Shown piece by piece: positions 43,216 to 52,428 of a stretch of 64,000 bases of DNA; positions within the stretch are counted from its first letter, which is position 1; every line of letters starts with the position of its first letter. Below the pieces are notes generated by a model. It made no database searches and had not been told where the DNA came from. It saw only the letters and a list, made by a program, of their open reading frames with translations. The DNA is from Streptosporangium amethystogenes (lineage in GTDB: Bacteria > Actinomycetota > Actinomycetes > Streptosporangiales > Streptosporangiaceae). The stretch lies in contig NZ_JOEQ01000032.1 of the NCBI RefSeq assembly GCF_000721075.1, positions 1 through 64,000 on the forward strand. Direction: 5' to 3'. The translations under genes and the position numbers were made by a program.

Positions 43216-46200
43216 GCAACTGCTCCAGCTGATCGGCCGACACTCGCGCCAGCGGGAAGTCCGCCGGCGCCGGTCCCGCGCCGATCAGCTCTCGCAGCTT
43301 CTCGAGGTAGCCGTCGGCCAGAGCCTGGATGCTCTGGCAGGCGTGCAGGTCCTCGCTGTAGCTCCAGCGGACCACCAGGCTGCCGGCCACGATCGAGGCC
43401 TCCACCTCCACCGGATACGGCCGCCGCCCGTGCGGGCTCGCCGCGTGGCTCAGCAGCCGGTCCAGCGGGCCCAGGTAGGAGAAGCGGAGCTCGGCGGGGG
43501 AGTCCGGCAGCGGGTCGGAGCCGTGATGCAGGAGCCGCCAGCCGATGCCGCCCAGCGGCGCGGCCTTGGTCGCCGTGACGCCGTCGAGCAGCACCGGGTA
43601 GGAGCGGCTGAACCAGCCCACGGTCCTGGTCAGGTCGACGTCGTCGAAGATCGGCTCGCGGTCGTGCCGTTCGAGGTCCACCACGTGACGCTCGGCCCCG
43701 GTCCATCCGCTGAGAGTCCGGCCGAGGGCCGTCAGCAGGATCGTCTCGATCCCCTGCGGACCCCGCGACAGGGCGGCGGTGGCCTCGGCGTCGAGCGTGG
43801 CGACCACGCTCCGCTCCGAAGAGATGAGTCCGGCGTGCTCGGCCGAGCCGTCGTAGGGGAGCCGTCCGACGTGCTCGGACAGCAGCGCCGACCAGTGCTC
43901 GCGCTGCGACTGCACGGCAGGCGTGCCGGCGTGCCGGCTGAGCCGCCGGGCCCAGGACTGCCAGGAGGTGGTCTTGTCCGCGAGCTCCCGGCCGGCCAGC
44001 AGGGCCTCCAAGTCCTCCAGGAGGATCCGCATGGAGGTGGCGTCGGCGGCCAGGCGGTGGACGGTCAGGACGATCCGGTCCGGCCGTCCGGCGCCGGAGT
44101 GCACCAGCGCCAGCCGCAGCAGCGGGCCGACCGCCAGGTCGAGCTCGGCCTCCGGGCTCTCGGCTAGCTGCCGGATCCGGCCGGCCCGCTCCTCCTCGCC
44201 GAGGCCGGACAGGTCGTGGACGTCCACCGGGATCGCGTCGCCGCACGGCGCGATCCGCAGCCTGGTCCGCTCGCCGGCCATCAGGAAGCGCTGCCGCAGC
44301 CCGTCGTGGTGGGCGACCAGCCGCTCGGCGGCCTGCCGTACCTGATCGGGATCTGCCGTGCCGGACAGCTCCAGCGTCGCCGAGACGGTCCAGCGGCGCG
44401 GCTCGTCGTGTCCGGCCAGCGCGAACCGCTGCTGCTCCGCCACCAGGTGCACCGGTCCGGTCACCTCGCCCTGCTCGGCGTCGACCACGGCTCCCGCCAC
44501 CGCCACGCCGGCCAGCAGGCCGACAGTCGGATTGGCGAACAGGTCGTACGGCTCCAGCCGGATCCCGGCCTCCTGAGACCTGGCCACCACCTGGATGGCC
44601 AGGATGGAGTCACCGCCGATCTCGAAGAAGTTGTCGTTGACGCCGATCTCGTCGACGCCGACGACTCCCGCCACGATGGCGGCCAGCCGCTGCTCCAGCG
44701 GCGTCCGGGGAGCCACGAACTCCTCGGACAGCTCTGGCCGCCCGCCGTCCGGCGCGGGCAGCTTGGCCCGGTCGACCTTGCCGTTGTGGTTGAGCGGCAG
44801 CTCGTCGATGTCGATGAAGACCGAGGGCACCATGTACGGCGGCAGCGTCTGCTCCAGGAAGCGGCGCAGCTCCGCGTGGCTGACCGCCGGCTCGGGACGC
44901 CGCACGATGTAGGCCACCAGCCGCCGGTCACCGGGCGTGGGCTCGTGGACCGTCACCACCGCCGCGGCGAGTCCGGGATGCTCGCTCAGCATCGACTCGA
45001 TCTCCAGCGGCTCCACCCGGAAGCCGCGGATCTTGATCTGGGTGTCGACGCGGGAGATGAATTCGAGGCTGCCGTCGGCGCGCTGCCGGATCAGGTCGCC
45101 GGTGCGGTAGAGACGCCGTCCGGGACGCGCGGGGTCGGCGACGAAACGCATGGCGGTCAGACCGGGCCGGCCGAGGTAGCCGCGGGCCACGCTGGCCCCG
45201 CCGATGTACAGCTCGCCGACGCCGCCAGGCGGGACCGGCCGCAGCCGGCTGTCCAGCAGGTGGAGCTCGGCCGAGGGGATCGGCGTGCCGATCGGCAGGT
45301 TGGGCCAGTCGTAGTCCGGGTCGGCCGGGTCCAGGCGGTAGAAGGTGGAGCTGACCGTGGTCTCGGTCAGGCCGTAGACGTGCATCAGCGGCACGCCGAG
45401 CCGCCGCCACAGGGCCAGCCGCTCGGGCAGAATCCGCTCGCCGCCGATGATCACCAGTCGCAGGCTCGGCGGCAGTTCCCGGCCCTGCCGGTCGAGCTCG
45501 CGGACCCACTCGTGCCAGTAGGCGGTGGGCAGCTCGATGACGGTCATCCGCTCGCGTTCGATCAGGTCGGTGAGATCGGCCTGGCCGCTGATGAAGTGCT
45601 GGGTGGGGATGACCACCGCGCCGCCTGCCAGCCAGGTCGGGAAGAGCTCCTCGACGTGCACGTCGAAGCCGGCCGAGGCGAACTGCAGGAACCGGTCGCC
45701 GGAGCCGAGCCCGAGCCGGTCGACGATGTCACGGGCGAAGACCGCCAGGGACCGGTGCTCGATCATGGTGCCCTTGGGCCGGCCGGTCGAGCCGGAGGTG
45801 TAGATCACGTAGGCCAGCGCGTCCGGGCTCGGCGCGGGCAGCTCGCCGTCGAGCTCGTCGAGCGGGTCGTCGAGATAGACCACCTGCTCCGGCAGGCCGT
45901 CACCGGGAACCATGTCCCGCTGGGTGACCAGAGCTCCGACCTCCGCGTCGGCCAGCATGAAGGTGATGCGCTCCGGCGGATAGGTGGGGTCCACGGGGAC
46001 GTAGGCGGCTCCGGCCATCAGGACGCCGAGGATGGCGACGGGCAGCCGTGGGGAACGCTCCACCAGGATGCCGACCTTGGTGCCCTCGCCGACTCCTCGT
46101 GCGCGCAGGTGCCGGGCCAGCCGCTCGGCCTCCCGGTTGAGCTCGCCGAAGCGGGTCGGGACGCCGTCGCAGACGACCGCCGGAGAGTAGGGGGCCAGCG

Positions 46201-47716
46201 CGACCCGCCGGCGGAAGAGCTCGATGAAGGTCGGCCCTTCGGCGCTCTCCCTCTCCGCTTCCACGACGGGTTCGGGGCCGCCGAGCACCACACTCTCCAC
46301 CGGCTGGTCCGGCGTGGCGACGATCTGGCGCACGATCTCATGGAGCTGGTCGGCCAGGAGCCGCACGGTCTCCGCGTCGAAGAGCTCGGTCATGTACTGC
46401 CACTGGAGCTCCAGCCGGTCGTCCTTCGGGATGACCGCGACGGTCAGGTCCACCGAGGCCAGGCCGAGATCCATCGGCTCCGGCGTCAGCCGCAGTCCGG
46501 GCAGCTCCAGCGCGGTGTCGGGGACGGTGAGCACGTTGAGCCACATGCCGCTCAGCGAGGTCTGCGAGGCTTCGCGGCCCAGGCCCAGGGCCTCGATCAG
46601 CCGGTCGAACGGCACGTCCTGGTGGTTGAGAGCGTCGGAGACGGTGTCACGGGCCTGGCGTACGACCTCGCGCAGTGTGTGGCCGGAATCGAGCCGCATG
46701 CGCAGCGGAAGCGGGTTGGCGAAGCAGCCGATGAGCCGCTCGGTCTCGACCCGCGTGCGGCCGGAGACCAGGGAACCCACGACGAGGTCGTCCTGCTCCA
46801 GGTGCCGGTGCATGAGCACCGAGCAGGCGGCGAGCATGACCGTGCCGAGCGAGGCGCCTTCCTGCTCCAGGAAGCGGCGCAGCTCGGCGCTGAGCTCGAC
46901 AGAGAGGTGGACCGAGACCACGTCGCCGGTGAAGGCCGGCCGGGCCGGATACGGCCGGTCGGTCCGCAACGCCGAGCCGGTCGGGATGCCCTCCATCACC
47001 TCCCGCCAGTACTTCACCTCCTCGGAGATGCGCTGCTCGTCGAAGAGGTCGCGCTGCCAGGCGGCGTAGTCGCCGAACTGGATCATCGGCGGCGGCGGGG
47101 GCACTCCCTGGCCGCTCTGCGCGAGATAGAGCTGCGCGACCTCCTGCACGATGATCGACAGCGACCAGGCGTCCGAGGCGGCGTGGTCGGTGGCGAACAG
47201 CGCGACCTCGGTCTCCTCGGCCAGGTGGAACATGGTGATCCGGAGCCGCTGCGGGTCCTTCGGATCGAACCGGCGCGAGACCTCCGCCAGGCAGCGCCGC
47301 CGTAATTCGTCCCGCTGTTCGTCCGGTGCGAGGTCGGACAGGTCGACGACCGGGATCGGTACGCGGCTCACCTCGTGCACCGTCTGGATCGGCGTGCCGC
47401 TCGCGTCGAGGCCGAAGGTGGATCTGAGCACCTCGTGCCGCTCGACCACCTGGGTGAGCACCGCGCTGAGCAGATCCAGGTCCAGCTCGCCTTCGATGCG
47501 GAAAGCACCGGTGATGTTGTTGGCGCCGCGGAAGCGCTCCACGGCCCATTCCCGCTGCTGCGCGATGCCCAGCGGGGTCGGGCCGGAACGGTCTCGCGGC
47601 CTGATCCTATCGTCCGGCGGGGACACCCGTGCTGACATCAACTCGGCGAGCCTCCGCTCGAGAAGCTCCCGCTTCTCGGGGGGCAGGGCGGCGATCCGAC
47701 TCAGCTCATCAGTCAC
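43190..47716 (-). CDS. NRPS: C-A-PCP-E(degenerate)
   Basis: The 1508-residue protein starts at GTG 47716 without a clear ribosome site. After a short charged helix (about 1-30) comes a C domain with DHAASDA at 177-183 (catalytic second His kept, first His to Asp). The A domain (about 480-990) is complete (YTSGSTGRPKG, VYGLTETTVS, NGKVDRAKL). Its pocket reads D-V-E-E-I-G-V-V-S-K; two glutamates favour a basic residue such as Arg, Orn or a cyclic Arg derivative. A PCP (IGGDSILAIQ) follows. Residues about 1090-1500 are an epimerisation-type domain (LVAHHDGLRQRF, RTVGWFSRSYPV, FSYLGPLDRL), but the catalytic HHxxxDG is VHRLAADA, so the second His is Arg. Epimerisation is doubtful. Confidence 0.93.
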   Translation of the reverse strand: MTDELSRIAALPPEKRELLERRLAELMSARVSPPDDRIRPRDRSGPTPLGIAQQREWAVERFRGANNITGAFRIEGELDLDLLSAVLTQVVERHEVLRSTFGLDASGTPIQTVHEVSRVPIPVVDLSDLAPDEQRDELRRRCLAEVSRRFDPKDPQRLRITMFHLAEETEVALFATDHAASDAWSLSIIVQEVAQLYLAQSGQGVPPPPPMIQFGDYAAWQRDLFDEQRISEEVKYWREVMEGIPTGSALRTDRPYPARPAFTGDVVSVHLSVELSAELRRFLEQEGASLGTVMLAACSVLMHRHLEQDDLVVGSLVSGRTRVETERLIGCFANPLPLRMRLDSGHTLREVVRQARDTVSDALNHQDVPFDRLIEALGLGREASQTSLSGMWLNVLTVPDTALELPGLRLTPEPMDLGLASVDLTVAVIPKDDRLELQWQYMTELFDAETVRLLADQLHEIVRQIVATPDQPVESVVLGGPEPVVEAERESAEGPTFIELFRRRVALAPYSPAVVCDGVPTRFGELNREAERLARHLRARGVGEGTKVGILVERSPRLPVAILGVLMAGAAYVPVDPTYPPERITFMLADAEVGALVTQRDMVPGDGLPEQVVYLDDPLDELDGELPAPSPDALAYVIYTSGSTGRPKGTMIEHRSLAVFARDIVDRLGLGSGDRFLQFASAGFDVHVEELFPTWLAGGAVVIPTQHFISGQADLTDLIERERMTVIELPTAYWHEWVRELDRQGRELPPSLRLVIIGGERILPERLALWRRLGVPLMHVYGLTETTVSSTFYRLDPADPDYDWPNLPIGTPIPSAELHLLDSRLRPVPPGGVGELYIGGASVARGYLGRPGLTAMRFVADPARPGRRLYRTGDLIRQRADGSLEFISRVDTQIKIRGFRVEPLEIESMLSEHPGLAAAVVTVHEPTPGDRRLVAYIVRRPEPAVSHAELRRFLEQTLPPYMVPSVFIDIDELPLNHNGKVDRAKLPAPDGGRPELSEEFVAPRTPLEQRLAAIVAGVVGVDEIGVNDNFFEIGGDSILAIQVVARSQEAGIRLEPYDLFANPTVGLLAGVAVAGAVVDAEQGEVTGPVHLVAEQQRFALAGHDEPRRWTVSATLELSGTADPDQVRQAAERLVAHHDGLRQRFLMAGERTRLRIAPCGDAIPVDVHDLSGLGEEERAGRIRQLAESPEAELDLAVGPLLRLALVHSGAGRPDRIVLTVHRLAADATSMRILLEDLEALLAGRELADKTTSWQSWARRLSRHAGTPAVQSQREHWSALLSEHVGRLPYDGSAEHAGLISSERSVVATLDAEATAALSRGPQGIETILLTALGRTLSGWTGAERHVVDLERHDREPIFDDVDLTRTVGWFSRSYPVLLDGVTATKAAPLGGIGWRLLHHGSDPLPDSPAELRFSYLGPLDRLLSHAASPHGRRPYPVEVEASIVAGSLVVRWSYSEDLHACQSIQALADGYLEKLRELIGAGPAPADFPLARVSADQLEQLLSKLGAPS

Positions 47717-47750
47717 TCGGCAACCGTAGGCTGCCCGGCGATAACCGAAA

Positions 47751-47770
47751 TGTCCCGTGAAGTCGGGACG
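47751..47770 (+). promoter_or_regulatory. Best copy of the cluster dyad element
   Basis: TGTCCCGTGAAGTCGGGACG contains a perfect inverted repeat, GTCCCG and CGGGAC, around a 6-bp TGAAGT core. It lies between the divergent C-A-PCP-E gene (start 47716) and the small leader frame at 47831. Similar sequences occur at 16678-16697, 37452-37471 and 60284-60305. Confidence 0.55.
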
Positions 47771-47830
47771 GTAATGAAGAGAGGGAAATCTATAGCTTTG
47801 TGGCGGGTCCGCGTGTCGCGAAGGAGTGTT

Positions 47831-47890
47831 ATGAAGCCGTTCGATGACAACCCGCGCAGCGCCAGCCGTACTGTTCTCGGCCAGCGATGA
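47831..47890 (+). CDS. 19-codon leader frame with an MbtH-like start
   Basis: An AAGGAG ribosome site five bases upstream opens ATG 47831 and the frame MKPFDDNPRSASRTVLGQR, which ends with TGA at 47888-47890. That stop overlaps the ATG of the A-PCP gene at 47887 (ATGA), so the leader probably drives its translation by coupling. The opening residues resemble the start of MbtH proteins (compare MNPFDDPDG at 30511), suggesting the remnant of an mbtH gene whose body was lost. Confidence 0.6.
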   Translation: MKPFDDNPRSASRTVLGQR

Positions 47891-49707
47891 TGGCGACGAT
47901 GGCCATGCCGCGGTGCGTGCACGAGATGGTGGCCGAGCAGGCCGCCCGCACGCCGGATCGGATCGCGATCAGTTACGTGGGGGCCACCCTCACCTACCGC
48001 CAGCTCGACCGCGCCGCCGATGCTCTGTCGGTACGGCTGCGCGAGGTCGGGGTCGGCGGAGGGGCGGTGGTCGCCGTCGTCATGGGCCGCACGCCTGAGC
48101 TCATCGTCACTTTGACGGCGATCCTCAAGTCCGGCGGCGCCTATCTCTATCTCGACCCCGCCGAACCGCAGGCCCAGCGTGCCCGGATCGTGCGGGACGC
48201 TCAGGCCAGGTTCGCCGTCGTGGGTGTGGATTTCCTTGATCACGCGCCGGAGGTGGCCCAGGTGCTGCCGCTGGAGCGTGACATGATCGCTTTGGCTGGC
48301 TCCGCGACCGATCCCCTCGGCGGGCTCACGCATCCGGACACCCCGGCCTACGTCTGCTACACCTCCGGCTCGACCGGCGAGCCCAAGGGAGTGGTGGTCT
48401 CTCACACCGCCATCTGGCGGCTGATCGACCAGCCCACCTGGATCGACGTCCGCGACGACGACGTCTTCCTGCAACTGACCCGGGTCGGGTTCGACGTCTC
48501 CACTTTCGAGATCTGGATGCCGCTGGTGCGCGGCTGCCGGCTAGCGCTCGCGCCGACCGGGCACGCCGACCTGGAAGAGATCGTGGCGGTGGTCAAGGCG
48601 GAGGAAGTCACCGTCCTCTGGCTGACCACCGGCCTCTTCCACAAGATCGTCACCCATCACCTCGACGGCCTGGCCGGCGTCCGGCACCTGCTGGCCGGCG
48701 GCGACGTCCTCTCGCCGACGCACGTGCAGCGGGTGATGTCCCACTATCCCGGCCTGATCTTCACCAACGGCTACGGCCCGACGGAGAACACCACCTTCAG
48801 CACCTGCTGGACGACGAGCCAGATCAGCTCCGCCTCGCGGGTGCCGATCGGCATCCCTATCGACGGCAGCACCGCCGCCGTGCTCGACGACCGGCTCCGG
48901 CCGGTGGCGCCGGGCGAGATCGGCGAGCTGTGGGTCGGTGGCCACGGCGTGGCCATCGGCTATCTCAACCGGCCCGGCGCGACCGCCGAGAAGTTCGTGG
49001 CCGACTGCGACCCCTCCGCACCACCAGGCAGCCGGATGTATCGCACCGGCGACCTGGCGCGCTGGGAGGAGGACGGCACGCTGGACTTCCTCGGCCGGGC
49101 CGACCGCCAAGTCAAGATCCGCGGGTATCGGGTCGAGCTGAGCACCGTCGAGGTGGAGCTCTCCTCCTACGAGGAGGTGGAGCAGGCCGCGGCCCTGACC
49201 TACACCGACGGTGCCGGCGACACCAAGCTGCTCGCCTACGTCGCGGTCGGCCAGCAGGTGGACCCCGAGGAGCACGGCGCGTTCGGCGTGACGCTGCGTG
49301 AGCGGCTGCAGGCGGTCTTCCCGGCGCATCTGGTGCCGTGGGCGGTCATCGTGCTGCAGGACATCCCGCTCAACCCGAACGGCAAGGTGGATCGTTCCGC
49401 CCTGCCCACCAAGATCCCTCGCAACGTGTGGAACGACTACGTCGAGCCGCGCGACCCGACCGAACAGCTCCTGGCCGAGATCTGGAGCGACGCGCTGGAC
49501 GTCGAGCCGATCGGGGTCGAGGACAACTTCTTCGAGCTCGGCGGCCACTCTCTGCTCGCCGCCGAGCTGCTGGCTGTTCTGCACCACACCTTCGACGTCA
49601 AGCTGCCGGCCCGCACGTTGTTCCTGCGGCCAACCATCGCGGATCTCGCGGAGGAGCTGCGTCGCCAGGGCGTCGACAAGGAGGCCACCAATGCGGGAAC
49701 CCGATAG
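47887..49707 (+). CDS. NRPS didomain A-PCP, Val-like code
   Basis: The 606-residue protein has a full A domain (about 10-510: YTSGSTGEPKG, NGYGPTENTT, RADRQVKIRGYRVEL, NGKVDRSAL) and a PCP (LGGHSLLAAE). The pocket reads D-V-F-W-L-G-G-T-F-K, one change from the common valine code D-A-F-W-L-G-G-T-F-K, so Val or a similar aliphatic residue is likely. It is followed by an overlapping P450 gene and a thioesterase-fold gene. This order matches A-PCP/P450/TE cassettes (for example NikP1-NikQ-NikP2) that beta-hydroxylate a carrier-bound amino acid and pass it on or release it. Confidence 0.92.
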   Translation: MMATMAMPRCVHEMVAEQAARTPDRIAISYVGATLTYRQLDRAADALSVRLREVGVGGGAVVAVVMGRTPELIVTLTAILKSGGAYLYLDPAEPQAQRARIVRDAQARFAVVGVDFLDHAPEVAQVLPLERDMIALAGSATDPLGGLTHPDTPAYVCYTSGSTGEPKGVVVSHTAIWRLIDQPTWIDVRDDDVFLQLTRVGFDVSTFEIWMPLVRGCRLALAPTGHADLEEIVAVVKAEEVTVLWLTTGLFHKIVTHHLDGLAGVRHLLAGGDVLSPTHVQRVMSHYPGLIFTNGYGPTENTTFSTCWTTSQISSASRVPIGIPIDGSTAAVLDDRLRPVAPGEIGELWVGGHGVAIGYLNRPGATAEKFVADCDPSAPPGSRMYRTGDLARWEEDGTLDFLGRADRQVKIRGYRVELSTVEVELSSYEEVEQAAALTYTDGAGDTKLLAYVAVGQQVDPEEHGAFGVTLRERLQAVFPAHLVPWAVIVLQDIPLNPNGKVDRSALPTKIPRNVWNDYVEPRDPTEQLLAEIWSDALDVEPIGVEDNFFELGGHSLLAAELLAVLHHTFDVKLPARTLFLRPTIADLAEELRRQGVDKEATNAGTR

Positions 49708-50911
49708 CGGCTGTCCGGTCGGCGGGCTGGCGGACCCGATGCTCTACACGAGCCTCGACTTCCGCGAGCGCTGGGACGACCTGCGCGACCTGGACCACCT
49801 CGAATGGCAGCAGGCCGACGAGCGCAACGGCTTCTGGTCGGTGCTGAAGTACCACGACGCCGACCGAGTGCTCCGCGACGCGGCCACCTTCACCTCCGAA
49901 CGCGGGACCTTGCTCAACATCATCGGAGTGGAGGACCCGGCCGGCGGCAGGCAGATCGCCGCCACCGACCCGCCGCGCCACACGATCATGCGGGCCCGGC
50001 TGCAGAAGGCCCTGTCCATCAAGGCCGCCGAACGCCAGCACGAGCTCATCCGCGACCTGATCCTGGAGATCATCCAGCCGCTGGCCGACGACGGATCGTT
50101 CGACTTCGCCCAGGCCATGCTGATGTTGCCGGTCGCGGTCGGCGGCGAGATGATGCGGCTGCCCCGCTCGGACTGGCCCCGGCTGGAGAAGCTGCTCAAC
50201 GCCTCGATCGCGCCGGACGACCCCGAGTACCGGATGCCAGGCGGCCCCAGGAGCACGCTCGACCAAGCCCACCGCGAGCTGTTCGCCTACTTCCAGGACA
50301 TCTACCACGAGCGCCACCGCAACCTCGGCGACGACCTGATCAGCGTCCTGATCACCACCGAGGTGGACGGCCGGACCATGACGCCGGGCGAGGTCATGTC
50401 CAACTGCTACAGCGTGCTGCTCGGCGCGGTGGTGACCACGCCACACTCGCCGAACTACGTCATGTCCGAGCACATCGGCGACGGGTTGCTGGAGAAGTGG
50501 GCCGCCGACCAGTCGGTTACCGTCTCCGCGGTGGAGGAGGCCCTGCGGCTGGCCTCGCCGGTCAGCCACTTCATGCGCTACGCCGTCAAGGACACCGAGG
50601 TCCACGGCACGGAGATCAAGGCAGGGGACGCGGTGGTCACCTGGCTCGGCGCGGCCAACCGCGACGAGGAGGTCTTCCCCGACGCGCAGCGCTTCGACCT
50701 GCGCCGCAGGCCCAACAAGCACCTGGCCTTCGGGATCGGCCCGCACTACTGCGTCGGCCACACGCTGGCCCGGGTCACCCTGCGGATCCTCTTCACCGAG
50801 CTGCTCACCCGCTTCACCGGCTTCGAGCCGGCCGGTGAGCAGGTCCGGATGCACTCCAACTTCATCTCCGGCTACAAGCACCTGCCCATCGCCGCGAAGG
50901 TCATCGCCTGA
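49691..50911 (+). CDS. Cytochrome P450, probable amino acyl-PCP hydroxylase
   Basis: The 406-residue protein shows an I-helix LLGAVVTTPHSP, EEALRLASPV (ExxR) and the haem loop FGIGPHYCVGHTLARV. It overlaps the A-PCP gene by 17 bp and precedes the Cys-type thioesterase-fold gene. P450s in this setting use the aminoacyl-S-PCP as substrate and usually place a beta-hydroxyl group, here perhaps beta-hydroxy-Val. The MREPDSGCPVGG start is ATG 49691. Confidence 0.9.
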   Translation: MREPDSGCPVGGLADPMLYTSLDFRERWDDLRDLDHLEWQQADERNGFWSVLKYHDADRVLRDAATFTSERGTLLNIIGVEDPAGGRQIAATDPPRHTIMRARLQKALSIKAAERQHELIRDLILEIIQPLADDGSFDFAQAMLMLPVAVGGEMMRLPRSDWPRLEKLLNASIAPDDPEYRMPGGPRSTLDQAHRELFAYFQDIYHERHRNLGDDLISVLITTEVDGRTMTPGEVMSNCYSVLLGAVVTTPHSPNYVMSEHIGDGLLEKWAADQSVTVSAVEEALRLASPVSHFMRYAVKDTEVHGTEIKAGDAVVTWLGAANRDEEVFPDAQRFDLRRRPNKHLAFGIGPHYCVGHTLARVTLRILFTELLTRFTGFEPAGEQVRMHSNFISGYKHLPIAAKVIA

Positions 50912-50935
50912 CCCGAACTCCAGGAGGCCCGTCCC

Positions 50936-51676
50936 ATGTCCCAGCAGAGGCAGCGCGACAAGTGGCTGCCCGCCATGCCCTCGGCCTCGGCGACTGGACG
51001 GGTCTTCCTGATCCCGTACTCGGGCTGCGGAGCCAGCATGTACCGCAGGTGGCCGCGGCAACACGACGGCGTCGAATTCCTGCCGGTCGAGCTGCCCGGA
51101 CACGAGACACGCTTCGCTGAGCCCACCTACCAGAGCTACCAGGAACTGGCCGCGAGCATGGCGGACGCGCTGGAGCCGTACCTCGACGTGCCCTTCGCCT
51201 TCTTCGGCCACTGCGGCTCGGCCCTGGCCGCCTACGAGACCTCGGCCGAGCTGGTGCGCACCGGCAGGCCCGCGCCGGCCAACCTCTACGTCTCCTCCGA
51301 GGTCGCTCCGCAGGACGGCCCGGCGGGCCGCTTCCTGTCCATGAACGACGTCGAGCTCGGCGCCGAGCTGGAGAAGCTGATCCGCGAGCTGGGCGGCACG
51401 CCTTCGCCCGAGCTGATCGAGCTCTACGTCGAGGTGCTCCGCTCCGACGTCGAGGTCAACAAGCGCTACGTGGTGCCCGATCCACTGCGGCTGCCCGGCC
51501 CGATCACCGCGATCGGCTGGACCGAGGACGACGAGATCCCCTACTCGACCATGGGCGGCTGGGACGCGTGCGGCGAGGCGACCTCAGTGCTCCTGAGGGG
51601 CAAGCACCATCGCTTCCTTGACGGCTCCGCCGACCTGCTGGAGGTGCTGTGCACGGGTCTCAAAGCCAAGCGCTGA
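50936..51676 (+). CDS. Thioesterase-fold protein with Cys nucleophile, probable aminoacyl shuttle
   Basis: The 246-residue alpha/beta-hydrolase is a close relative of the protein at 29611-30318 (shared FLPVELPG, PYLDVPFAFFGHCGSA, YVSSEVAPQDGPAGRFLSM, ITAIGWTEDDE, GKHHRF). The nucleophile elbow is GHCGSA, so Cys93 replaces Ser. Following an A-PCP and a P450, it may transfer the modified aminoacyl group to an A-less module, in the manner of SyrC/CmaE. A GGAGG site lies nine bases before ATG 50936. Confidence 0.85.
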   Translation: MSQQRQRDKWLPAMPSASATGRVFLIPYSGCGASMYRRWPRQHDGVEFLPVELPGHETRFAEPTYQSYQELAASMADALEPYLDVPFAFFGHCGSALAAYETSAELVRTGRPAPANLYVSSEVAPQDGPAGRFLSMNDVELGAELEKLIRELGGTPSPELIELYVEVLRSDVEVNKRYVVPDPLRLPGPITAIGWTEDDEIPYSTMGGWDACGEATSVLLRGKHHRFLDGSADLLEVLCTGLKAKR

Positions 51677-52428
51677 CGGGTGACCGCCGCTGGCTCAAAA
51701 GATTCAGCCGCCCCTCGCCGGGCGGCGTCCAGCTTCTCTGCTTCCACAGCGGCGGCGCCAGCGCGGGCATGTTCCGCCACTGGGCCACGCTGGCGGCCCC
51801 GGGCATCGACGTGGTCGCGGTCCAGTTACCCGGCAGGGCCGACCGCTTCGGCGAGTCTCCCTACCGCCGGATGGGCCCGCTGATCGACGACTTCATCACC
51901 GCCGTCGAGCCGCTGCTGGCCCAGCCGTTCGCGCTGTACGGCACGAGCATGGGTGCCCGCGTGGCGTGGGCCTTCGCTCACGAGTTACGTGAGCGGGCTC
52001 TGCCGCAGCCGCGTGCTCTCTATGTGGCGGCCAGCGCCGCTCCTTGCCTGGACGACGGGAACTGGACCTGGGAGGGCCGGGACGACGGCCTGGAGGGTTA
52101 CGTCCGCGAGATGGGCGGCACTCCGGCCGAGGTGCTGGCCGAACCCCAGCTGCTCGCCGTCCTGCTGGCCACGCTCGACGCCGACCTGACCGTGCTCAGC
52201 ACGCATGGCTTCCAGCCTGCGGCTCCGCTCGACCTGCCGATCCACGCGTTCGCCGGCTCGGATGATCCGGAGTCGCCGCCTGAGCGAATGATGGGCTGGA
52301 AGGCCGAGACCACCGCCGGGTTCGATCTCACCTCTGTTCCCGGCGGTCACTTCTTCGACCGGGAGGGCGACAGCCTGGTCATCGAGACGATCGGGGCCGA
52401 CCTGGGCTTGGGCAGGGAGAAGCCATGA
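51649..52428 (+). CDS. Conventional type II thioesterase
   Basis: The 259-residue protein has LLCFHSGGASAGMFRHWA, VQLPGRADRFGES, the normal Ser nucleophile in LYGTSMGARVAWAF and the catalytic His in VPGGHFFDRE. Such enzymes hydrolyse wrong or blocked acyl groups from carrier domains. GTG 51649, preceded by GGAGG, lies inside the end of the previous gene (28-bp overlap). Its normal Ser contrasts with the two Cys relatives and makes it the likely housekeeping editor. Confidence 0.9.
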   Translation: MHGSQSQALTGDRRWLKRFSRPSPGGVQLLCFHSGGASAGMFRHWATLAAPGIDVVAVQLPGRADRFGESPYRRMGPLIDDFITAVEPLLAQPFALYGTSMGARVAWAFAHELRERALPQPRALYVAASAAPCLDDGNWTWEGRDDGLEGYVREMGGTPAEVLAEPQLLAVLLATLDADLTVLSTHGFQPAAPLDLPIHAFAGSDDPESPPERMMGWKAETTAGFDLTSVPGGHFFDREGDSLVIETIGADLGLGREKP

